A stretch of DNA of 26,856 nucleotides, taken from the NCBI GenBank assembly GCA_002319955.1, contig DCJS01000007.1:83280-110135 (forward strand), written 5' to 3'. The notes under the pieces were generated by a model. It was not told the origin of the DNA, did not search any database, and saw nothing but the letters and a program-made list of their open reading frames with translations. This stretch comes from Flavobacteriales bacterium UBA1694 (GTDB lineage: Bacteria > Bacteroidota > Bacteroidia > Flavobacteriales > Weeksellaceae). Below, piece by piece: positions 20,763-26,856 of this stretch. Every line of letters starts with the position of its first letter. Positions within the stretch are counted from its first letter, which is position 1. A program made the translations under genes and the position numbers.

Positions 20763-22847
20763 TTGACACTAGACACGCCGATTGAATTTATTAAAGGTAT
20801 TGGCCCTGAACGAGCAAAACTTCTACAACAGACCCTTGGGATCAATAATGTGGGAGATTTTCTTCAATTCTATCCAGTTCGCTACCTAGATAAAAGTAAG
20901 ATCTATCTTATCAGTGAGTTAAATGAAAGTTTACCAGAAATCCAGCTACAAGGCAAAATTTCAGAGCTAAGCGAACTTGGTGTGGGCAGATCAAAGCGCC
21001 TTCGTGCTAAGTTTCAAGATCGCAGCGGATCCATGGAACTTATCTGGTTTCAATATTCTAAATGGCTGAAAGAACAAATCCCCATTGGTAAGGAGCTTTT
21101 TATCTTTGGAAAAATCACCAAGTTCAATAACGTGTTTTCGATGGCCCATCCTGAAATTGAAATTCAAGATAACGCCCCACGCCCGCAGCATTTAATTCCC
21201 ATCTACCCAAGTTCTGAGAAGCTCACAAAACGGGGGCTCAGTCAAAAATTTTTCAGAGTCCTTTTAAAAACCTTATGCCTCGAGCTACCGAACCTGGTTC
21301 AAGAAAATTTACCTCAGACGGTTCTTGAGCAGTACCAGTTGCTTTCGCGTGAAAGTGCCCTATTAAACACCCATTTTCCCCAAACGGTGGACTGGCAATT
21401 AAAAGCAGATAAACGGCTGAAATTCGAAGAGGCCTTCTTTTTTCAGTTAGCCTATGGGCTAAAAAAGCAGCACCATGCTGCTTCTGCCGTTGGCCATCCT
21501 TTTCGTGTGGTTGGAGCGTTTTTCAAGTCCTTTTATGCAGATCAACTCCCATTTGAGCTCACAGAGGCACAAAAGCGCGTCTTGAAAGAAATTAGAGAAG
21601 ATATGCGCCGCCCAATTCAAATGAACCGTCTATTGCAGGGCGATGTCGGCTCGGGAAAAACGATGGTGGCCCTACTCTCTATGCTGCTTGCAAAGGATAA
21701 TGGCTTTCAAAGTTGCCTGGTTGCTCCCACGGAAATTCTAGCGCAACAGCATTACATTGGTATTTCAAAATTATTAGAGCCCACCGGACTTAAGGTAGGC
21801 CTCTTAACGGGCAGCACCAAAAAGGCGGAGCGTGAGCTTCTGCATCAAGACTTAAGATCGGGGGCGTTAAGTATTCTCATAGGCACCCATGCGGTCTTTG
21901 AAAAAACAGTACAATTTCACAACCTGGGACTCTGTATTATTGATGAGCAGCACCGCTTTGGCGTTGCTCAACGCGCTACACTGTGGGCGAAAAACAAGAT
22001 TGCCCCGCACATTCTTGTGATGACGGCAACACCAATTCCAAGAACCCTTGCTATGAGCTTCTACTCTGATTTAGATGTATCGGTTATCGATGAGCTTCCA
22101 GTGGGTCGTAAAGCAATCATCACCGTGCATAAAAAGGAAAAAGACCGCCTAAGCGTGTACAAATTCTGTGAGGAAGAAATTCAAAAAGGAAGACAAATCT
22201 ATTTTGTTTATCCCCTAATTGAAGAGAGTGAAACCTTAGCCTATAAAAACCTCCAGGAAGGCTACGCTCATATTACAGAGTATTTCAAGAACTATACCTG
22301 CACCATGCTTCATGGAAAAATGCTTGCGAAAGAAAAGCAAAAAGCCATGGATGAATTTGCTCGAGGGGACTCGCAAATCATGGTCGCTACCACGGTGATA
22401 GAAGTAGGTGTAAATGTTCCAAATGCCTCGGTCATGGTAATTGAAAGCACCGAGCGTTTCGGGCTCTCGCAACTCCACCAATTACGAGGGCGCGTGGGTC
22501 GGGGCGCTGATCAAAGTTACTGCATCCTTATGAGCTCGGAGAAACTAGGTGCAGAAAGTCGAAAACGTATTAAAACAATGTGTCAGACGAATGACGGCTT
22601 TAAAATTTCAGAAGTCGACCTAGAAATTCGTGGGCCTGGCGATATGCTCGGCACTCAACAAAGCGGCGTTGTGGATTTCAAACGCTTAGATTTGATTAAA
22701 GATTACGAGATCATAAAGCAAACGAAAGACCTGGTCGCCTCACTTCTTAAAAAGGATCCTAAACTCCAAAGTCCTGAGCATTCTGGTTTAAAAGTGTACT
22801 ATCTCAAAAATTACCGGTCTAAAACGAAATGGAGTAAAATTTCGTAA
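20763..22847 (+). CDS. recG: ATP-dependent DNA helicase RecG
   Basis: RecG remodels stalled replication forks and branch-migrates Holliday junctions. The N-terminal wedge domain contains PIEFIKGIGPERAKLL and FYPVRYLD. The helicase core has Walker A GDVGSGKT with K299, APTEILAQQH, the DEQH box at 394-397 (DEQHRFGVAQR), TATPIPRTLAMS, then TTVIEVGVNVPNA, LHQLRGRVGR and the C-terminal GPGDMLGTQQSG. The start is unusual. A TAG stop at 20709 closes the frame upstream and there is no ATG before the middle of the wedge domain. The TTG at 20763 gives 694 residues beginning MTLDTPIEFIKG, close to the 693 of E. coli RecG. A TTG at 20715 would add 16 residues. No terminator separates it from the thioredoxin-fold gene. 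Confidence 0.95.
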   Translation: MTLDTPIEFIKGIGPERAKLLQQTLGINNVGDFLQFYPVRYLDKSKIYLISELNESLPEIQLQGKISELSELGVGRSKRLRAKFQDRSGSMELIWFQYSKWLKEQIPIGKELFIFGKITKFNNVFSMAHPEIEIQDNAPRPQHLIPIYPSSEKLTKRGLSQKFFRVLLKTLCLELPNLVQENLPQTVLEQYQLLSRESALLNTHFPQTVDWQLKADKRLKFEEAFFFQLAYGLKKQHHAASAVGHPFRVVGAFFKSFYADQLPFELTEAQKRVLKEIREDMRRPIQMNRLLQGDVGSGKTMVALLSMLLAKDNGFQSCLVAPTEILAQQHYIGISKLLEPTGLKVGLLTGSTKKAERELLHQDLRSGALSILIGTHAVFEKTVQFHNLGLCIIDEQHRFGVAQRATLWAKNKIAPHILVMTATPIPRTLAMSFYSDLDVSVIDELPVGRKAIITVHKKEKDRLSVYKFCEEEIQKGRQIYFVYPLIEESETLAYKNLQEGYAHITEYFKNYTCTMLHGKMLAKEKQKAMDEFARGDSQIMVATTVIEVGVNVPNASVMVIESTERFGLSQLHQLRGRVGRGADQSYCILMSSEKLGAESRKRIKTMCQTNDGFKISEVDLEIRGPGDMLGTQQSGVVDFKRLDLIKDYEIIKQTKDLVASLLKKDPKLQSPEHSGLKVYYLKNYRSKTKWSKIS

Positions 22848-22853
22848 ATAAAA

Positions 22854-22883
22854 AACTGCATTTACATAGCGTAAAATGCAGTT
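22854..22883. terminator. Terminator between convergent recG and small membrane protein gene
   Basis: AACTGCATTT and AAATGCAGTT form a 10-bp stem around a 10-base loop. The minus strand continues TTTTTATTTACG, so it best serves the minus-strand genes at 22909-23374. It starts 6 bases after the recG stop and may serve both. Confidence 0.75.
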
Positions 22884-22908
22884 CCGATTTAAGTGAAATA
22901 TAGGATTT

Positions 22909-23145
22909 TTAACTTCTTTTCCCACCCCCTCGCGCCACAAGCGCAATGATTAGGATTAACACTAGGGCACCAATCACCCAAACTAACGGATTAGACATCC
23001 AGTCTGAGCTTCCTAAGCTGTCTGCGGGCTTATCAACGTCGACATCGACTTTTAGATCGGCAGCTTCTTGAGCAAAGGCGAAAACCGAACTAAGTACTGT
23101 AAAAGCAAATAGTTGGAGTTTACTAACAAATTGTAATTTTTTCAT
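22909..23145 (-). CDS. Small exported single-span membrane protein
   Basis: The 78-residue protein has an N-terminal signal peptide (MKKLQFVSKLQLFAFTVLSSVFAFA, cleavage before QEAADL). A short acidic segment with alternating Asp and Val (KVDVDVDKPAD) follows, then one transmembrane helix (NPLVWVIGALVLILIIALVA) and a basic end GGGKRS. The predicted topology is a tiny acidic periplasmic domain on a C-terminal anchor. Proteins of this architecture recur in flavobacteria, but I know no function. It follows the other small membrane protein gene by 28 bases on the same strand and probably shares its transcript and the terminator at 22854. Confidence 0.75.
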   Translation of the reverse strand: MKKLQFVSKLQLFAFTVLSSVFAFAQEAADLKVDVDVDKPADSLGSSDWMSNPLVWVIGALVLILIIALVARGGGKRS

Positions 23146-23173
23146 TATTTTATGTTTTAAAAGATTGTCTTGT

Positions 23174-23374
23174 TTATTTTAACTCTTTATAATTGGCTAT
23201 AATCTTCTCAACGGTAATTAGCACAGCAAGTAAAAAAACGAAATGAATTTCTCGGCCTGCATCACACACCATATAGCCTAAAAACCAAAACACAAATAAA
23301 AGTCCCGAAATCCAAAATTGCATTGTTTTGCAACCCTCTACTTTCTTGAATGGTTCAAAATTCTGTATTTTCAT
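23174..23374 (-). CDS. Small two-span membrane protein, DUF5670/lmo0937-like
   Basis: The 66-residue protein has a hydrophilic start (MKIQNFEPFKKVEGCK) and two hydrophobic helices, FWISGLLFVFWFLGYMV and IHFVFLLAVLITVEKII, separated by CDAGREIH. The pattern W-x-LG, short polar turn with Gly, then IH-x-LLxxAVI resembles the small DUF5670 (lmo0937) membrane proteins, often linked to envelope stress. This is an inference from pattern and length only. It probably forms a two-gene unit with the gene at 22909-23145. The upstream minus-strand DNA has a loose -7 candidate (TACATTTTTG near 23473-23482) that does not match the consensus spacing. Confidence 0.6.
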   Translation of the reverse strand: MKIQNFEPFKKVEGCKTMQFWISGLLFVFWFLGYMVCDAGREIHFVFLLAVLITVEKIIANYKELK

Positions 23375-23526
23375 TGTAACCTATTTGATGGAACTGCGCC
23401 TCAGAGTAATGCACAACACGCACTGTTCTTAAACTCATTCATGCGAACTAGACGGCGCTTTTGAACACAACAAAAATGTAGAATAAATAAGACTTTTGCC
23501 TTACAGAATTACGATAATTATTTTCA

Positions 23527-23548
23527 TTATTACTTAAAGAAGTAATAA
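23527..23548. terminator. Hairpin downstream of histidine kinase gene
   Basis: TTATTACTT and AAGTAATAA form a perfect 9-bp stem with an AAAG loop, 12 bases past the kinase stop. The minus strand continues TGAAAATAATT, without a strong T tract, so termination may be partial. Confidence 0.55.
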
Positions 23549-23560
23549 GATCCTCGAGAA

Positions 23561-25771
23561 CTACTCGGTACGATCCGGAAGAAGAATGGTGAAAATGGCG
23601 CCTTGCTCTGGCTCGCCCTGCGCGTAAATATACCCGCCATGGTTCTCTACAACTTTTTTACAGATCGCAAGGCCAATTCCCGTTCCACGGTAATCCTCAC
23701 GTGAATGAAGTCGGTTAAAAAGGGTGAAAATCTTCTCAGAATACTGGTTTTCAAAACCGATTCCATTATCCTTGAACGTGAATTTGAAGAACTTGGTTTT
23801 GATTTCATTTCGAATCACCGCTTCTTTATCAGAGGATGATTTTTCGCTAAGAATATCAATTCGAGGAACCTGTCCCTTCTTACTGTATTTAAGTGAGTTA
23901 CTAATTAAATTAACAAATACTTGTTGGATCTGAAACGGAATCACCTCGATGGTCGGGAGGTGCTCAAAGGTAACAATAGCCTGCTTTTCCTCAATTAAAT
24001 GAGCCAATTCTTCGAGTGCATTGCGCATGAGACCATTGAGATCGGTACGCTCAAAATTCTCCTCCGAGCGTGTTGATCTAGAAAAATGCAGTAAGTCGTC
24101 AATTAGGCTTCGCATTCGGTTTGCCGCCACGAGGGTGCGGTCCATATACTGTTTTCCATTAGGCGTCAGGTTTTCATAGTTCGTCTCACGAAGTCTAGAA
24201 AGGAAGGTCTCAATTTTACGTAGCGGCTCCTGCAAATCATGGCTTGCAGCATAATTGAAGGCCTGTAATTCACTATTATTAGCCTCAAGAATCACGTTTT
24301 TCTGCTCTAGATCCAGCTTAACAAGAAACTCTTCCGAAATATCTTGGGTAATTACAAGGATGTAGTCCCCCGAATAAGGGTTGGAAATTCGGCGGCATGT
24401 GGTGGAAATATAGCGTATTTGGTGGTGGTCTGCAGGCATTATGCGACTGACAAAGGGCTCGAACTCTTGCCCATCATATATTTTCTGAATCATTTGAGCG
24501 ACCAGTTCTCGATCCTCCGAATACACATAAGGAAGTAAGTGCTTAATTTGTTGCGAAAAGCTTGCGGGGTCAATACCAAAAAGACGCAGAAAATTTTCAG
24601 AAAATACGAACTCCTTTTCCTTAAAAAAGAACTGCCAGGTTCCAAAATACCCAATCTTTTCCGCTTCCAGGTAATTTTCATTAGCAACACTTAGATTTTT
24701 ATTACGCTCACTCAAAACGTAGTTAATCCCCTCAAGTTTCAATTGGTCCTCAATTTCGCGCGTGACGTCCGTGGTCATAACTAATAAAATAATATTGCCC
24801 TCCTTGGTTTCTACCCGCTGGCCAAGGCTCTGAAACTGCCTTTGCTGACCCACCGAATCCACGACCCGATAGCGGAAGGATGCAAGATTGTTATCGGTTT
24901 TTAAGTCCTTGAATTTTTGAGCTACAAAATCCTGATCTTCGGGATGCACCTGCTCTATGAATCTCTCTAAACTTGGCTCAACGCTCGAATTAAGGCCAAG
25001 TAACTTATACAAATGAGACGAAAACTTAAGTGCGCCAGAATTTAGGTCTAAAGTCCAAATGCCATTGTTGCCTACTTTTTCAGCCAGACCAAGAGTATCT
25101 ATTGAAAGCTGAAGCTCTTGATTAATACTTTTTTGATTTTTAGAGTCTTTGCTAATCTTATAAAAAGCAAAGGCAAGTAGCCCTAAAGAAAAGATGGAAA
25201 TTATATAAAGGTATATTGGTGTCGATCTTTGCTTAAAAACAAGTTCCGCTCGAAAAGTCGCTAAGCGTTCTTTCTCCACTTGAAGCATCGTGTGAATTTG
25301 ATTAACGATCTGCTCCATGAGCTCATTCCCTTTTACTATTGAGGAGCTTATCGATTCTTGAGAATTCGTACGAGTCCCTTGATGCGTGGTCTCATTTGCG
25401 AGCGCAAATTTTTGCTGAATCAAATTTTTAAGAACATCAAAATTCTCGTGCTGCAATTTATTTGTATCTATAAAATCTGAGAGTTCCTTAAGTTGCTTAT
25501 CAATGTGTGTTTCAATCTCAAGAATAGACCATTGGTAAGTGGACTCTCGAGTCAGAAGAAAATTACGCCGCTCGATTCCGATCGTTTCTATACTTAAATA
25601 CAGTTCTTCTAACTTTAGCGAAGCATCCATCGAGCGGTTTACATCCTCATTCGTCTTTGCGACACGATCCATGTGTTTATAGGTCAGCCCCATGAGAAAA
25701 AATATAAGGGCCGTGGCTACGACAAAAATGAGTCTGAGTAAGAATAAGGATCGGTCTACTCTATTGGGCAT
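23561..25771 (-). CDS. CHASE3/PAS sensor histidine kinase
   Basis: The 736-residue kinase has TM1 at about 9-30, a periplasmic CHASE3-type helical sensor at about 35-180 (including IGIERRNFLLT) and TM2 at about 185-206 (IYLYIISIFSLGLLAFAFY). Two PAS domains follow, at about 228-345 (GIWTLDLNSGALKFS, VHPEDQDF) and 370-485 (FGTWQFF, FVFSENFLRLFG). The HisKA domain carries H511 in ASHDLQEPLRK, and the C-terminal ATPase shows LISNSLKYS, DNGIGFE and GTGIGLAICKKVV. All catalytic boxes look intact. ASHDLQEPLRKI is the HisKA variant often paired with single-domain Rcp1-like receivers, and such a receiver gene ends 2 bases upstream. It is the last gene of the AraC-receiver-kinase operon. The signal sensed is unknown. 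Confidence 0.95.
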   Translation of the reverse strand: MPNRVDRSLFLLRLIFVVATALIFFLMGLTYKHMDRVAKTNEDVNRSMDASLKLEELYLSIETIGIERRNFLLTRESTYQWSILEIETHIDKQLKELSDFIDTNKLQHENFDVLKNLIQQKFALANETTHQGTRTNSQESISSSIVKGNELMEQIVNQIHTMLQVEKERLATFRAELVFKQRSTPIYLYIISIFSLGLLAFAFYKISKDSKNQKSINQELQLSIDTLGLAEKVGNNGIWTLDLNSGALKFSSHLYKLLGLNSSVEPSLERFIEQVHPEDQDFVAQKFKDLKTDNNLASFRYRVVDSVGQQRQFQSLGQRVETKEGNIILLVMTTDVTREIEDQLKLEGINYVLSERNKNLSVANENYLEAEKIGYFGTWQFFFKEKEFVFSENFLRLFGIDPASFSQQIKHLLPYVYSEDRELVAQMIQKIYDGQEFEPFVSRIMPADHHQIRYISTTCRRISNPYSGDYILVITQDISEEFLVKLDLEQKNVILEANNSELQAFNYAASHDLQEPLRKIETFLSRLRETNYENLTPNGKQYMDRTLVAANRMRSLIDDLLHFSRSTRSEENFERTDLNGLMRNALEELAHLIEEKQAIVTFEHLPTIEVIPFQIQQVFVNLISNSLKYSKKGQVPRIDILSEKSSSDKEAVIRNEIKTKFFKFTFKDNGIGFENQYSEKIFTLFNRLHSREDYRGTGIGLAICKKVVENHGGYIYAQGEPEQGAIFTILLPDRTE

Positions 25772-25773
25772 CT

Positions 25774-26220
25774 TTAGAATCTAAGTAAAAAATTGTCTTT
25801 GTTCATTCCCGAGGTGTGAAATTGCCAATTCATGGTCACCACATCTAACAGGACTTTCTTAAGCACCGTAAAGTCATTCGGTTTTTTGATGTAAATATTC
25901 GCTCCTTTAATGAATGTTTCCTCAATATGATCCTCGGAAGAAGAGGTCGAATAAATTGCGACAGCCATTTCAGAGAAGCGCTCAGAGGCTTTGATTTCGC
26001 TTAAACATTCCAATCCGCTTTTTTTAGGCATATTTAAATCGAGAAACAAGATTTCAGGCAGAATTGCTTTTTCATCATTTAAATACGCCATGAGCTCGGC
26101 GCCATCGCAAAACGTTTTTACTTTAGTGGTGATTTTCAACTCACCAAAAGCATCCGTAAAAAGTAGGCGGTCGTCTTCGTCATCGTCAGCTAGACAGATA
26201 TACGTGTATTCTTTTGTCAT
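25774..26220 (-). CDS. Single-domain response regulator (Rcp1-like receiver)
   Basis: The 148-residue protein is a receiver domain alone. The acidic pocket is LADDDEDD (residues 10-17), the phospho-acceptor is D61 in FLDLNMP, the switch region is AIYSTSSS and the conserved Lys-Pro is in YIKKPNDF. After the domain there is only a short tail (SGMNKDNFLLRF), with no DNA-binding or enzymatic output. It should act by protein contact, as a phosphate sink, shuttle or allosteric partner of the kinase. It starts 3 bases after the AraC-type gene stops and ends 2 bases before the kinase begins, so translation of all three is probably coupled. Confidence 0.95.
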   Translation of the reverse strand: MTKEYTYICLADDDEDDRLLFTDAFGELKITTKVKTFCDGAELMAYLNDEKAILPEILFLDLNMPKKSGLECLSEIKASERFSEMAVAIYSTSSSEDHIEETFIKGANIYIKKPNDFTVLKKVLLDVVTMNWQFHTSGMNKDNFLLRF

Positions 26221-26223
26221 AAT

Positions 26224-26781
26224 TTACTTTTGAATTTCGGCTTCACGTCGTTTACTAATAATCTTCTGAAACTGAGACGGGGTCATACCAGTGGTGTTTT
26301 TAAACTGCGTACTTAAATGCGCAACACTAGAATAATTTAGTCGGTGAGCAATATCGGTTAAGGACAGCTGCTCCAAAATAAGGAGCTGCTTTGCGTATTC
26401 AATTTTCTGAAGAATAATAAAATTCTCAATTGAGGTGTAAGTCACTTGAGAGAAAATATTGGAAATATACCCGTAGCTATGGCCTAGCTTTTCAGCGAGA
26501 TAAACGGAAATTTTCACATGAATGACTTGCTCTGAGAAAATCATCTCGACAATGGCATCCTTAATCTTCTGGACTAGCAAAGTCTTTTGATTTTCAATGA
26601 TCTCAATGCCGTATTCGTTTAACGTAGACTTCAATTGATTCTGTTTCTCCACGGACACCTTATCTAAAAGCTCAATTTCTCCAAAATTTAGCATCTTGTA
26701 GCGTATTTCTAGGGCCTCTAATTTCTCCTCTAAAACCTTCTTACAAATGGTGTTAAAATCGAACTTCACGTTCATTTTCAT
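26224..26781 (-). CDS. Small AraC-family transcription regulator
   Basis: The 185-residue protein has a C-terminal AraC/XylS double helix-turn-helix at about 85-180. The second HTH reads LSLTDIAHRLNYSSVAHLSTQFKN in outline, with the family end GMTPSQFQK. The N-terminal 80 residues are not a cupin. They form a small mixed alpha/beta region (LEALEIRYKMLNFGEIELLD, then NEYGIEIIENQK) seen in short AraC proteins of Bacteroidota, which are often adjacent to two-component genes. It is probably the transcriptional output of the downstream receiver and kinase, but no phospho-acceptor is present in it. There are two candidate ATGs (26781 and 26775). Its upstream region, 26782-26856, shows TATATTTA, one mismatch from the -7 consensus. 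Confidence 0.9.
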   Translation of the reverse strand: MKMNVKFDFNTICKKVLEEKLEALEIRYKMLNFGEIELLDKVSVEKQNQLKSTLNEYGIEIIENQKTLLVQKIKDAIVEMIFSEQVIHVKISVYLAEKLGHSYGYISNIFSQVTYTSIENFIILQKIEYAKQLLILEQLSLTDIAHRLNYSSVAHLSTQFKNTTGMTPSQFQKIISKRREAEIQK

Positions 26782-26856
26782 ATGAATCTAGTGTTTTATT
26801 TTAGTAAATATACAAATACTTCTCAATAATGAGTACGGAAACAATCTAACAGCATA

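Overview
The window looks like chromosomal DNA of a member of the Bacteroidota, most likely class Flavobacteriia. Several features point there: a DUF4270 lipoprotein gene beside a stand-alone GT5 'glycogen synthase' N-domain and panC; lipoproteins with Bacteroidota-type signals; a 449-residue MtaB; several proton/peptide symporters behind a DPP-IV; a small AraC/receiver/CHASE3-kinase operon; and repeated TAnnTTTG -7 promoter boxes with little Shine-Dalgarno sequence. No insertion sequence, prophage, CRISPR array or rRNA was found.

Layout. 1-2207 (minus): GT5-like gene followed by a DUF4270 lipoprotein that runs off the left edge. 2381-3229 (plus): panC, divergent from the GT5 gene. 3336-3651 (minus): tRNA-Lys(UUU), tRNA-Leu(GAG), tRNA-Lys(UUU) with one recognisable promoter and a shared hairpin terminator. 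3755-4276 (plus): shikimate kinase, overlapping tail-to-tail with an S4-domain RNA-binding protein (minus). 4742-5467 (plus): lipoprotein with a degenerate FKBP domain and a probable surface-export signal. 5530-5812: structured non-coding stretch. 5846-7396 (minus): membrane-anchored FMN glutamate-synthase-like protein. 7621-8970 (minus): mtaB, preceded by a small helical unknown (9043-9411). 9601-11262 (plus): GT35 phosphorylase-like protein lacking the PLP lysine. 11378-12917: AT-rich stretch with two unknown genes. 13042-20661 (plus): DPP-IV peptidase, three POT peptide symporters and a thioredoxin-fold protein. 20763-22847 (plus): recG. 22909-23374 (minus): two small membrane proteins. 23561-26781 (minus): AraC-type regulator, receiver protein, CHASE3/PAS histidine kinase.

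How the genes fit together. The clearest functional unit is the peptide-use block. A periplasmic dipeptidyl peptidase IV releases dipeptides, and three non-equivalent proton-coupled symporters import them. The first symporter has lost both partners of the TM1-TM7 salt bridge known from the family and carries a loop about 70 residues longer. The most unusual enzyme is the GT35-like protein, in which the cofactor lysine is threonine while other active-site motifs remain. With the GT5 N-domain protein it gives two glycogen-type proteins in one window that do not look catalytically conventional. The right end is a compact signalling operon in which the receiver has no output domain and the neighbouring AraC protein is the only DNA-binding candidate.
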